Assembly: GCF_009653635.1 (NCBI RefSeq)
Contig: NZ_PPFD01000007.1
Span: 974 to 64,973 of the forward strand
Reading direction: 5' to 3'
Length of the DNA stretch: 64,000 nucleotides
Origin: Endozoicomonas sp. OPT23
GTDB lineage: Bacteria; Pseudomonadota; Gammaproteobacteria; Pseudomonadales; Endozoicomonadaceae
Below are positions 18,645-31,800 of this stretch, in pieces (positions within the stretch are counted from its first letter, which is position 1; each line of letters opens with the position of its first letter). A model generated the notes under the pieces. It searched no databases. It was not told where the DNA came from and was given only the letters and a program-made list of their open reading frames with translations. A program made the translations under genes and the position numbers.

Positions 18645-19886
18645 AACAGGTGTCCAGATCATAGGTCTACCTTCAGCTGAGTGAGTTGTGTCAACCGTAG
18701 CGATAGGCACTTCAGTCAATGCCTGTTGAACAGAAGACACTATAGCCAGCGCATTAGACTGTTTGCTTACCATAAACAGGGACTCTGTCTGATTATTCAG
18801 ACATAGATCCGATACATCAGAAAGTACATCATTTTCGTTATTACTACTCCAGGAAGCGGTATGCTGCAAAAGTCCCTGGGCGGATATAGAAAAATGACTC
18901 AAGCCATTATCCACTTTCACACTCAACTGTCCGTTTAATAGCCAGATATCTTTTGGGTTTTCAAACGGCTTAATTGTTAGTGTCGGAAAAAAAAGTTCTG
19001 AATCTGTCACTGCTTCTGAAACAACGCCATATCGAGGTACCATTCCACTCTGAGAGACCTCCAGAATCAGCAAGCCACGGGTTAACGTTACATAGAGGTA
19101 GTTTTGGGGTGGGGCAAAAACCATGCCTTTGGGTTGTTGTATCAACTCATTAGACTGACTGGTGTAGGAGTGAGCGAGCCGCCACTGGTGTGTACTGATA
19201 CTGTTTTTAAACGTTACAAGGGCATTACCCCTGGTACCTGATACCACCAGTAATTGATTATTCGGATGAAAAGCTGAACGACTGGCCCCCATTAACCCTG
19301 CAGCGTCGTCGGTATCATATATTTTTTGCAGCATCAATGTTGAGTCTGTTTTATTAAAGCTGAACAGCATGACGTAACTTCCGGATTCAGACGTGACGGC
19401 AATGTTCAATCCATCATCTGATACAGAAAAATGGCTAAAACTGCCAAACTGACTCTCTTCTCTTTTATAAGTCGATACCCCGCCCCACTGGCCTTGTTCA
19501 CTTTTTGTTTCCACCTTTATAGAGTCAGGACTGAGAAGGTATCGATAGACACCACTCTTACCCTGAACAACCTTATAGCCTTCTGACCACAGAGATACAG
19601 AGCTGTGGGTCCATGGCTGAGTTAATCGGGTTTGATTGAGCGCGACATCCACCAGGTGGCCGCCTAACGTATAAACAGTGCTACTGTTCTCCTGACAAGT
19701 GACAGATGCTGGCTGATTGATATCCACCAGTTCACCATTGATTCCTGATACGACAGAGCCCTCCAATGTTCTGAATTCAAGCTGATCCAGAGTGTGCTGA
19801 AAAAGAATGTCGGTTTCTCCAGCTGCAATGGGAGATAGAAAAACCAGCACACCCGAAATAAACGTCGCTGTTTTTATACTGCTCAT
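18612..19886 (-). CDS. Exported beta-propeller protein with C-terminal membrane anchor, cassette 1
   Basis: This protein of about 424 residues has a signal peptide (MSSIKTATFISGVLVFLSPIAAG) and propeller-like repeats such as FHPNNQLLVVSGTRGNAL and VFAPPQNYLYVTLTRG. It ends in a hydrophobic anchor (MIWTPVLLMIGLSLFL) with no tail. I use the ATG at 19886, which has GAGG 8 bases upstream; a GTG at 19895 is less likely. The start lies 10 bases after the stop of the 30-kb gene, so it should be co-transcribed and possibly coupled with it. Its 3' end overlaps the end of the opposing gene at 16413-18644 by 33 bases. Function is unknown. Position and pairing argue for assisting, anchoring or sensing the giant protein. 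Confidence 0.75.
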   Translation of the reverse strand: MSSIKTATFISGVLVFLSPIAAGETDILFQHTLDQLEFRTLEGSVVSGINGELVDINQPASVTCQENSSTVYTLGGHLVDVALNQTRLTQPWTHSSVSLWSEGYKVVQGKSGVYRYLLSPDSIKVETKSEQGQWGGVSTYKREESQFGSFSHFSVSDDGLNIAVTSESGSYVMLFSFNKTDSTLMLQKIYDTDDAAGLMGASRSAFHPNNQLLVVSGTRGNALVTFKNSISTHQWRLAHSYTSQSNELIQQPKGMVFAPPQNYLYVTLTRGLLILEVSQSGMVPRYGVVSEAVTDSELFFPTLTIKPFENPKDIWLLNGQLSVKVDNGLSHFSISAQGLLQHTASWSSNNENDVLSDVSDLCLNNQTESLFMVSKQSNALAIVSSVQQALTEVPIATVDTTHSAEGRPMIWTPVLLMIGLSLFL

Positions 19887-19896
19887 GAGAACCACC

Positions 19897-22800
19897 TCAC
19901 TGCCCTGAGATAATGGAAGAAATACTGGTTACGTAAGTGTTGAAATTCGCAGGTATCAATGTGTCTGATGGAATAACACCACCACTTATATTCAGGAACT
20001 GGTTAGTCGCCTGAACCAGCAGTTCCAGATTTGCATGGGTAGGAATGGCTGACCCGTTTGCCTTCAGGTATTCCACAGGCCTGATGCCAGTCAGGAATGT
20101 GCTATTCAGTGCCGTGTGATGATCGGCAAAATCCTGATCCGGCATAACGACCTGCTCGAACAGGTTCCCATAGGTATTGATGAATGAGTTAGTCAGGGTA
20201 AACTGGTAAATACCATTCGCCTTGCTGTAAAGAACATCGTAAAACTGTATACCGATACCAAATTCAAGATAGCTGTTTGACTCAAAATTCAGCAGGAAGT
20301 CAGTGCCGCTGTCTCTCTGATAAACATGGGTAAACTGCTCACCAGACAGGTTAATGACCATATCCGTTGAACCCGCAGGATCAACGATAGCGATACCTGA
20401 ATCTCTATCAATACGCAGATAGTCAGGGCCGTTTGAGCCTCTTATTTCAACCGTATCGGGGCTGTTCCAGTTGAAACGAAAGACAGACGTCATTCGCCAT
20501 CTGAGCTCTCCGTCAACCGTAATTTCCTGTGCTTCCAGATCAACCAGAGCGTCATTGCCAAGACGCTGAGTCATTTCAAAATTATCATTTGTCAGTAGAC
20601 ACACATCCTGATCACCGCCACTACCACTGCCGTGGCCTGTGTCCATGCTGTTTCCAGACTCGGTTTGAACCCGGCTGACAGGTGTTGTCGAGGGAGTGAA
20701 TGCACTCATGGTCCTTGATACACCTTGATCTGCTGCGACAGTGGCCGATGGCAAAATAGCCGATGAACCATTGAAATCGGGAATGCATTGTTCGATTTCA
20801 TACCATTCAGGCAGGTTATCAAAATCAAAAAAATCATTGGAACGATCACTATCTTCCGAGCGGCTTATCTCTGCAGCAACACTCTCTGGTGTTGGCTCAG
20901 GGGTTACCATAATGCTGGTTGATGAAGCTTCTGGCAGAGGATCGGTGTAAGTGGCATCCGGGAAATCAGGCTCAAACACACTGCTGCTTGTGCTGATTGA
21001 ACCTGAAAGCTCAACTGGCAAACTGCTTAATGTCTCTGTTGGTACGGGAAGATCTGACTGCGTCATGACAGTCTCGGTAGCTGTTGGCTGAGGCATCACT
21101 TCAGTCTGTGTAACGGACAACCTTATACTCTCAGCGGGTAACTCTGTGGCGACCGGTTCTGAAGAGGCTGTTGGTGTAATCTCAGGCTCAACAGTAGAAG
21201 CACCGCTGAAAATACTCTCACCATCTACATCATCCGGGTTGTCACCACTGCCTACGAAACCATCTTCCGGAATCGACATGGTTTGGCTAATGGCAATAAA
21301 CTCGGCAACAGACAACAACTGTCCGTTAACGGTCACCTGATCAGGAGCACACCCTACTGAGTTGATAATATTGAGGCTATCTTTTACATAAGCTGTTTTG
21401 AGTAAATAGCCATTCCATGACTGCTGCAATAATTGCACCGTCACAGCGCCAGCAACAGTGCCTGTCAGCGTTAGCTGGCCAAGCTCTCCTTGAAACACGT
21501 CAGTGGCATCATTGCTTCCGGGAGCAGCACCAATATAGTTATTGGCTCTGATCTTTTGATCAGGCGCATAAATGGTACCTTCAAAGAACAGCTCACTGTT
21601 CTGGTAAAACTGAATCATCTGTTGACCATTGATAACCATGGTCATACGAATAGCAGACCCTGACTGGCCGGTCGAAACCTGCGAAAAGAAGTCGTAAACG
21701 GTTATGTCAGAGTTCTGCAAGCCTCCACGGCTTTGAATAAACACATCCTGATAATTGGTGTCTATCCAAATGCCATCACTGTCCGAGTCACTGAATTCGA
21801 ACATTCTGGCTCTGGGTACCCCACCTGTTGATGCAGCTGACTGGGCACTGTCCGGCCTGACAACAACTGACAGGGTCATATCCGAGCCGCTGACCGCATT
21901 GGTTATCACACCATAATCAGAACGCTCATTGAATAGCCACCGAGGTTGCCCGGAACGCATAACGACTTCAGTGGTATCACTAAGCACTACAGAGTGAGGT
22001 TCAGCCTCTGCCTGCCCATCTCCTGCTCCACTGGATCTTGAACTGTATCCTGTCAATGGTCGGTATTGTTCAACCATAACCGCTCCGGCAGATCGCCAGT
22101 CAGGCTCAAGAGAAAGTTCCAGGCGACTGAAATTATTGTCCGAACCTGCACAAATGACGGTTGCATTATTCTCAGAGTCTCGTGTGTCCAGTACCAACTG
22201 ACCGTCACCCTGAACAACAGCATGGCTCTGACTCTCTGCAGGCTCCCAGCTGAGCAACCCGGCAGTAACACTGATATGAGCTATTGACGATGGTGTTTTT
22301 AAAAAGCCTTGTGCATCACTTTGCCATTCAATCTTTTCAAAGTTACGGATTCTGCCAATAACCTGTTCTCCGTAAAGAACCTGCTCGTTAACCGCATCAA
22401 CTTTTATATCTGCTTTCAGATGGCGCATGATCAGGGAATCAATCCCATCTCCTGCATCAACTGCATGCCACTCCAGGTCATTAGCAATAAACTGGTCATT
22501 GCCTTCACGGGTAAACAGCGCCATCCCCTGACCATTAGAGACATAATGGTCAGCACTGTCACTGCCCAGTTGAATGAAACTATCTGTTCTTAATGGTTCA
22601 CCGATTGGAAGCTTTTCAATACCAGACGTACGCTCGAAAGCAAACTTCACACGCAACTGCTCAAACCACAACGGGCTGCCAATATCAGGCTCTGAAACGG
22701 ATTGTTCAGGCAGTCGTAATTCCCCTATACCACTGACAGACCCTGAACCTGATGCCGACTCACTGCTGAGACCCGATGCAATCAATTGCTGCCGGGTTGA

Positions 22801-25800
22801 CCAGGCAATAAATTCCAGTTCAGCGGCAGTAAAATCGTCTTGCTGTGTTGAATCAAGCCTTAGACTCAACGGAGTCTCCTGTTGAAACTCTTTATAGTTG
22901 GTCCAGGTTAACGGAAGCAGTGAGCTCAACCGCGCCAGTGGGTCATCCAGTCTCATGCTGAAATACAAAAGAAGATCCTGACCAGACGGCAAAAGCCTGG
23001 TGTGGTCAAGCTGCCCTCTCTGCAGCCAGTCTACTGCGTCAGGGAAAAAGAGCGTTTTTTTCCAGACGGCATACTTACTGGTCAGCTGGTTAGCTGAAAT
23101 AATACGTTCAATAGAAGTATCCGTGGCTGGCGAGAAGTAGTCTTTAACCAGTAGCGAATCATTAATGGCTTCAAGAGGGATTGTCAGACTGTCTTCATCC
23201 TGACCGATGCGATAGATAGCCAGATCCTGTCTGTCTTTACGATAAAGTAACTGACTCTCCCAGTTCGCATCGACTTCGAGTGTGTCTTCCCTGCCTGGTG
23301 CAGAAGACAGTAATGCGATTCCTCCGCCCGCCGAGAATCGATAATTATTGCTGAGTCGGTCGATGGGGAAAACACTTTCACGCTCTGCTTCGGTATTGCC
23401 CAGCTTGCCAGATTGCAATCGTGAGACAATGGTCTTCTTACCGTCCAGAATCAGGTCTTCCATGCCCAGACTGTCTGGCCAGCCATTCATATAGAATCGA
23501 TCAGGCTGACAATCAGATCCCATCATAACCATTTGCTGGTTACCGGATGACAGCAGCAAAATAACATCAGCAGGAGGGATGAAATCACTGATCACCAGCG
23601 ATGATACTGTCAGCACTCCATTCGATACACCGCTACCACTTCCGGAAACACTGTAATTCAATGCTCCCACATCACCGGAGCGAGAAAGTCTGCCCCTGCC
23701 CAGCTGTACATCATCGAACACCTGCTTCCTGAGCGGTATTGAGATCTGAGTCGACAGTAAACGTCCGTTCTTATACACCTCAATAAGACCCGATGGATTA
23801 AAGCTCACACCAAAGTGCAGTGTCTCCGGGAGAGTAGCGTTACCTGACCCAGACGCATCACCAGAATCATTTTCGATAAACACATTATTAACCGTTCTGG
23901 TTTCAGTACGCCCTGCCAGACTATCGATGATGGTTATCATCAAAGACTGATTGCTGTCCATTTCAAGGAACAGCTGTTGACCTGAAAATTCACTATTGAG
24001 AGAGATCAGTGGCAGCCTGCCTGAAGCAGTGTCATCAGCGTTGAACTCGCCGGCAATAAACAGACCACCGTCTGTTACCAGCTCAGGTAATTCCAGCCAC
24101 TCCTCTCTGTTACCCAGAACGACCGTGTAACTGTCGGGGAACGTTGGAGCCGGGTGATTACCTCGCCTGTTCAACTCGAGGCTGACCCGTTCGAGATGGG
24201 TCGCTTGCCAATGTTGTACCTGTAGTTCTGTTGAACGGATATCTTCCAGATACAACCGGTTAGAAGAATCTGACTGCTCAGTGAACCATATGTCAGCAAT
24301 TGAACTGTGTCGCAGAAGGATATAATCATGACCCGGGCCAGTATGAACCTTTGCCTTACTGCCCTGAACGGCAAAGCTGTCATGCCCTTCTTCACCATAA
24401 AGTTCATACCAGCCTGAGTTATCACCTCGCTCCGGCGCAAGACCATCGACGCTGACCAGGTAATCATTACCTATGGAGGCTCGAGCTATAGGATTGGCAT
24501 TATCAACAAAGTAGCGTCCGTCCAGCCTTGGATCTGTCTCCAGTTCCAGCTGCAGATAAGAGCGCAGTTGATCACTGGTCAGCACATCACTGGCAGGGCT
24601 TTCATCATCCAGAGCACTACCGGATGCGGATCCTGAACCACTGCCAGAAGCTGTAAAACCTGAGCCAGAACGTTCAGTGGTGGTATCAGTGATGCTGAAG
24701 TAGGAGAGGTGCTCGGTCAGTGTGCCCAGAAAATGTTCAGTATCAAGGCTGCCATCGGGCCTGAAGTGTCGACTGACATGCTCAAGACTGATAGAAACCA
24801 GTGCACTGTCGTTATAATTGATCGCGAGGGTATTGAAGTCATCGCTTAACTGCCAGCCAAGCTGCTGCCTTTCCAGTCCTTCACCGTAAAGTCGCAAAGC
24901 ATTATTGCTGTCAGTATCACGAATAGAACTGCCAGCAGCATCAATATAGACATCATAAATATCAGCACCAGCCTGACCTTCCATGATATCCACGCCTCGA
25001 TCGGCAACCATGATGTCCTGAACAGGACTGCCATAGTGGTGATTCATACCCGGACCACCAATGGTTATACTGCCCTGTCCATCCGGACCTACTGCAGAAT
25101 AAAGGGCGTCATCCCCTTCATTGCCTTTCAGTATCTGGCCTCCGGTAGAGGCGTGTATAATGTCGTTACCCAAAAAACCATCGACCTGACGGACAATATC
25201 AGCCAGATAAATCTCATCATCCTGTGACGAAGCGATCAACACTTCGATATCGTAAAGTCTGTCTTTAACAACAGTAGGTCTTGCTGTCGTTTGACCTGTT
25301 TCGGCCAACCTGAAGAATGTCAGCCCTTCAACACAAGGAGCATCGCCGCCGCCAGAACCTGACATTTCATTGCCAGTCAGTTCCTCGACACCATTCTCAT
25401 CAATGCATGCTCCTCCGGAATTCAACTCAATCAGTAAACCGTAAAAATCAGCCGTTGCTCTAGAAAGACGACGATAGTCTACAGAGTCAGTGCCCGCACC
25501 ACCGTGAGCCACCGCTGTACCTTCACTGGCCAGAATGAGAGCATCATCACCATCATTGGCATAAAGCCTGTCATCCGTACCACGGGAAATGATCAGGTTG
25601 GAGTCATCGTTACCACGAATAATAAACGGATGATTCTTTGGGCCAATAAAATTACTAAAATGACGAAGCCCCAGTACAGTCCCTCCGGTATTGGCAATGC
25701 CAAACAATAGCAGGTCTACATGCAATGACCCGGTCAGTGCCAGATCAAAAACAAGGGTGTTACTGCCACTGCCTCCATCATACCGGGCGCCGTTACCCCA

Positions 25801-28800
25801 CTGGCTGTTGATGACCACCGTATCGTCTCCCCCGGCCATATCAACAACATCTGCACCACCCGCTGGTGAGTAATATTCGTCACGGTCATCACCGGTGTAG
25901 AGGTCATTACCAGGTGTTCCAACAATATGTTCAATGCCCGTAAATCTATCGGTAAACTGCCGTCTGTGCTGGTGATCCCGGCTTTGCCAGTGATGAACCA
26001 CAGTGCCCTGACTGTAGTCGACATCAATATGCTCAAGATTCCAGTAGATAAAGGGATACCCAGTATACGAAAAGTACGTCTGGATATTGTTATATAAAAG
26101 CAGGTCATAGCCCGGGCCCGCAGTAATATTGCCATCGCCAAAGCCGGGAACAAACTGGTTTGAGCCCCCCAGATCGACCATTTGATCGTTACCACCGGAA
26201 CTGATTAATACCGTGTCTTCATCAGCATTACCGGTCAACTGATCGTTCCCTGCTTTGCCCAGAACAACGCCAATACCTCTGATATCAGTCAGGTCCAGTG
26301 TCGTATCTTCATGTCTGATAGCAAAGCTTGTTAACGGTGAGCGACAGGTTTCGGATAAAGGCGCAGGTGTCTGTTCAGGTAAAGGCGGAAGCGTTGAGTG
26401 AGGATTTGGTGCGGGCTGACGGGTGCTGAGTATCGGCGTCAGAATTTCTCCACCTCCGGCACTCCGAACATCCACGTCTATATTACCCAATAGTTCCGGA
26501 AGGTGATCTGCCATTACGGCATTACCAAGTTTGAAGTCCGGCCAGTGGATGACCTGACCAGGCGTTACCCAGCGCTCTCTGCTAACAATTTCACCACCTG
26601 TCTGGAAGTTAAACCTGGCAAAATAGCTGTTTTTCACCGTACATGTGAACTGGTTGAGTAACTCGCTATTGAAATGTAAACCTGCGACCACGCTTTGTGA
26701 GTGGCAATCAATGGCTTGTTCTGGTTTTTTACAACTCAGATAGGCAATGACACTGAGTCCCGGATATTCACGATCCCGGGAACCTGTATAGCCTGCAGGG
26801 CAGCCGCTGGCTGTATACGTTACGCTCCGCTGACCGTCTCCCCACCCTTCAGCAGAAGTGACTGTAATGGTCTGAGCGCTGATATCGATAGCAAGATTGA
26901 GTACTTTCTCACGATCCGGTGTCTGGCAGACAGTTGAACTGCCAGACTGGAATCTGTAGCGATAAAAATCCCGACTGATCTGGTAGCTATGAACGCTGCT
27001 CATCACCCGGTTGCGAAGCAGCGACGATGATTGAGTTTCACAGACAAAATGGTGACCGGTATTGGATGAGCCCTTGATGATCAACTCATCAGAACCTGTG
27101 CCGCAATGAACCAAATGTTGTCCACTCCCCAGAACAACACGGTTTTTACCGGACCGCAGCCAAATCGTTGTCTGTCCTCTTTCAGCTATTACAGTATCAT
27201 CACCACCTTTGACATCGACTGTGTTTGTGCCATCAGTAAGAACAAAAGTAACACTCCGGTCATCACCTATGATGTCACTGTTTGCTGTTCCAGCACCCTG
27301 CAGGATTTCGATATCAACCAGCACATCACCCTGTCGTACATCCCGGTTACCAAGATTGACATTCAGCGCTGTAGTTCTTTGACTGTAACTGACGGTATCC
27401 GTATCCGAGCCACCATCGACCCAGTAATAACCATTACCCAGAACGGCTCGATCATTACCTTCATTGAGATAAATAATGTTGTCTTCATTACCTGCAATAA
27501 CAGTATCGTCACCGGCTTTTGCTTCGATTTTATTTCGGTTGCCACGGCCGGAAATAACATTATTACCGTCACTGCCAATGAGCCAGGTTCCGTACTCACT
27601 ACCAACAATGTTTTCTATATTTCTGATGCTGCCAGAGGTATTCAGCAGGTCGATAAAGGTGGCATAAAATCTTGCCACAGTGCTGCCTGAAGTAGCTGCC
27701 CATGACAACAAGTTTTCAGTACTGAAGTAAAACAGCTGCTGCTGGTCATCCCGCATGAAATAAATGCCGTCATGAGAGGCATAAAGCGTGCCGTAATAAT
27801 TCTCATCGTTTCTTACATAGGCGTATCGCCTGTATGCAAAGGCTGTAACCGTGGTTGTGGATATACAAGCGGGGGGGTTCCTGACACCAAAAAACCTTGC
27901 CAGTGCACACAATTGACCATTTCTTGTATCAGTTCTCGATACCTCCCATACTCTGCGCACATTCCCTCTATTACCCGCATAAATATTCCCAAATCTGAAC
28001 GCCTCAACTTCATCGCCGTCGACGACAAGCAGATCGCCAAACCTGCCTATCGCAAGATGAACCCGCCCCATCACATAATATCGTCGTTCACCAGTAAAGC
28101 TGGTTATCTGCTGACGATTATTCTGGTTTGAATTAAAGCTGTAGGAGCCTGTTGGCAGGCCAAATCTGCCGGTTGTGACTGAAGTGAAAGGAACAATGTC
28201 AGGGTCATGAAAACGAGTCCGGTCGTATAAAGACAATCCTCTGTTGTTAGCCATTTCATTCCAGCTGGCGATGAAAAATGACTTTGGGTACAGATGAGTA
28301 ACAAGCCCATACCCGGGATTAGTAATGCGGTAACGATATCTCGAAAAAGGATTTGCCAGCCTACCTCCCCTGAAAGAACTGCTGGCTGTTGCAGAATAGA
28401 TATCATTCAGAACAAAATTGCTCAAACCTGCCCGATGCTGAGTAACGGTATAACCATTATCTACAAGGTATTCATGCAGAGTATTCGTCAGCTGTTGCCT
28501 GCCAAGATCTGCTTTAAACAGATAGTGACCCAGCAAATTCAGGCGATAGGACTGGCCTGGTCGATACGGTGCCGCTATTCCACTTTGAAAGTTGAAGTAT
28601 GATGCTGGTGTCGGTAACACCAGTGTATCCACATCAGCCCCTCCATCTATATCCGCATAGCCAGTGCCTGGCTGATGGATATCGTTGCCTGGACCACCTC
28701 GCTGAACAATACTGTTCAGACCATCGATCAGGCGATCATCACCCTGATTACCTTCCTGGTAAGAACCACCAATGATCGTATCATTACCCCTGCCACCAAA

Positions 28801-31800
28801 CGCTCTGCCTACATCATCTCGTAGTTGGATAAAGTCATTACCACCAAAGCCATAGACCGTCTGGTCGCCTTTGGTCACCTTGACATAATCTGCCAGTGCA
28901 GTTCCTTCATGAGTTCGTTCTTCAACAGTGTCATCGAGGATGGCCGCTCCTTTCGTGCCATCGCTGTCAAGTGTCCGGTATACATCTCTTTGAAGAAGTC
29001 TAAGGTCCTCTTTGTAGGTGGCCTGATCCAGCAGACTGGACGCATCGAAGAAATACCGCAGCTCCTGGTAACCCTGCTGTGAATAACTACTCGCCAGTCG
29101 GTCAACAAAACTGATAAAGGCAGGGCTCTTCAGATAGGCATCCAGATCCTGTCGTGCATTTGGAGGGGGGGCAAACTGAGCAATGATTATCTGAACAATA
29201 GCCGTAGCTATACCTATCGCCTGAAAGACAAATGCCAGGGGTGGAAAAGCAAATTCAAAGACCAGACTGGCGCCATCGGCAACAAGACCAATACTGTCCA
29301 GAGCGGCATTGACACCGTAAAATACCGCAAGGTTGGTATTACCCGCCTTTCTTGCCGTATTAGCGGCCATCGAGTCACTGACCAGAGCAAAAATGCCAGC
29401 GCCTATGGAAAACAGCGTCAGAACAATACCCTGGGCTCGAGCCACATATCGTGAGGTCTTAGGGCCTAGTCTAAACAGTGAGCCAATTGCGCCAGCGCCA
29501 TGATCTATAGTGGGAGCCAGGAGTCTGTTGGCAGTAGCCGCAAGTCCTGCAGTCCCTCCTACATAGCCAAGTGCAACCCCCGTATAGCCAAGAGCCTTGT
29601 TCTCTGATGAAAGAACAGAGTCGTACTTAAGCAGATTAATCAATGACGCCGTACTTTGTCCTATCCCGAACAAAGCCTGCCCCGTGCCTATATGAGTAAA
29701 GACTCCTTCTACAATGGGGTGTTCCTGAAAAGCCTGCAGTTTTTTCCAGGCTTTGAGATTACCAAATCTGGTCAGCTGTGAACGAATCCGGCTGGTTCCA
29801 AAATTGTTTACCGGTGCTCTCTCACCCAATTCAGCCAACCTGTTGCGCCCAGCTTCAGTATCACCGATTTCACTGATCGCTTTTTGAAAATCCGGGCTTT
29901 GTAGCAGAATATCCCTGATTTCTGCAGTATCTGAACCGTAGCCAGCCTCTCCCAATACGCCGACGATATGATCAATCGCTTTTTCAGGCGTTAATCCTCT
30001 CTGCGGATTGGTCACCAGTTCAATAAAGGCGTTCTGAACTCTTTCTCGAACGTCTGGAATATCAAGCAGGTTTACAGGTGCAACGGTTGCAAAACGTTGT
30101 TGGCTGGCATTATCAAATGCATTTCTGAGGTCCAGGTTCTGCTCGTTGCTGGCGGTTTCCCTTACCAGATGGAAGTCCGTATCCAGCTCAATACTGTCAA
30201 GGTGGTGACCCAGCTGATCGAGCTCATCAACGCTCTGTTCAATTACCGGCCGTTGCGTGTTGGTGCCTTCACTCAGGTAGTCACGATTGCCCTCGGGTAA
30301 TTGAAAACGACTGAATGCTTTTATCTCTTCCTGTACCGCCTGACGACTTATATCTGTAACTATTCTCCGACCGGGTTCGCCATCAGAATCAACGATGGTA
30401 TAACCAAGCTCTCTTGTACTTATTTCCTGGACAGTTGTCAGACCATCAGCAACCAGTTGCTTGAGCCGCCCCGCCAGCTCTGTCTGACCAGAATCATTCA
30501 GTTTTTCCACCAGGTTGCTATAGCTCTTCAGCCGATCCAGCATAGCTCCCAGACCGACCTGACCGCGCTCAACCCTGAACCTGGCGGTATCAGCAAACGA
30601 TACCGTGCTGGCATCAATCTGTGCTCTGATACGCTTAGGCCTGAGGCTGATAAGAGGTTCCTGTTCCAGTCCTGAAGAAGGCTGAATAACTTCTTTGATC
30701 AGTAACCAGGCAGAGGTTGCCACCAGAGCGCCGCCTTCACCATTACCAATTACTGCACGGCTCTGGTTACCCAGTGCGTAAGAAGCATCGGCGGTAATGT
30801 GACGATCAAAGTCGACACGAATAGTCCTCGTACCGCTATCAGAAGCGGGAACCTGAAGGCTGTAACTTTGCTCTCCAGCCAGCCCCATCAAGCTGTTAAT
30901 ACGTTGATAGCTTGCCTGCTCTGGCGTCCGATTCGCCACTATATCGCTGGTCAGTGCTTGTAATTCATGCTGCAACAATCTGCCGGCACTGACTGCTCTT
31001 GCCTGACGCAATGCATCCCCGGCCGGTGTTGATGACACTGGACGACTGCGATTGTGCTGCAGGAGGTCATTGGTAAAACGGAGTCTTGCCGTTAAGTCCA
31101 GTGAGTCTATATGGGCGTTTACTTCTCTGATAATTTGACTTTGTACGCGTGTATCAAAATCAGAGTAAAGCCGATCCAGTATGCCCAGTTGAGCCCTGTT
31201 AATCGCTGAGGGTGCTTCTGTTTGAAGCCCTGTCTGCAACAGTGACAACAAACCTTTGGGTGTACTTTCTGCAGCAGACGCTAACTCTGAGAGAGGGCTA
31301 TCAACACGTTCAATACGTACATCAATGAAATGCCTGCCATCGGGTGCACTGCGAACCTTCTGCCTTTGCACTGAATCTGCCACTACAGGATCTATACGCT
31401 GGCTGTTCCCCGGCAGAGCCTGAACCTGACTACTGCCATCGGCATAGTGGATGGATCGATCCGTTGGCAGTTGAAAGGCTCTCCCCTCAGAAACTCTTAA
31501 CTGAACCGCTTCACTGAATGTGCTGTGAAGCCGGCTTTCCAGCCCAGGCAAGGCATCAGGGCTAATTGACGCTAGCTGATAACGCTCTGCGATGCGACCT
31601 AATGCACCTTTCATTTCGGATATCAGTGTCGCCTGATTATACGCTGCCAGCCGTATGATATCGGTCTGCGGGAGTATTGCTGTCACAGCATCAGAGGTTC
31701 CTGATGCAAGTACAGCGGGTCTTTCCCCTCTGTCGACCAGCGCTCGTTCAAGTTCCTGATAGATAAACTGGGTAAACAGTGACTTCAGGTAGGCACTGCT

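Noticed and set aside
25734-27690. Frames of 153-194 codons over the RTX region on either strand
   Set aside because: They are out-of-frame readings of Gly/Asp-rich RTX codons; the translations are low-complexity and lack starts with ribosome sites.
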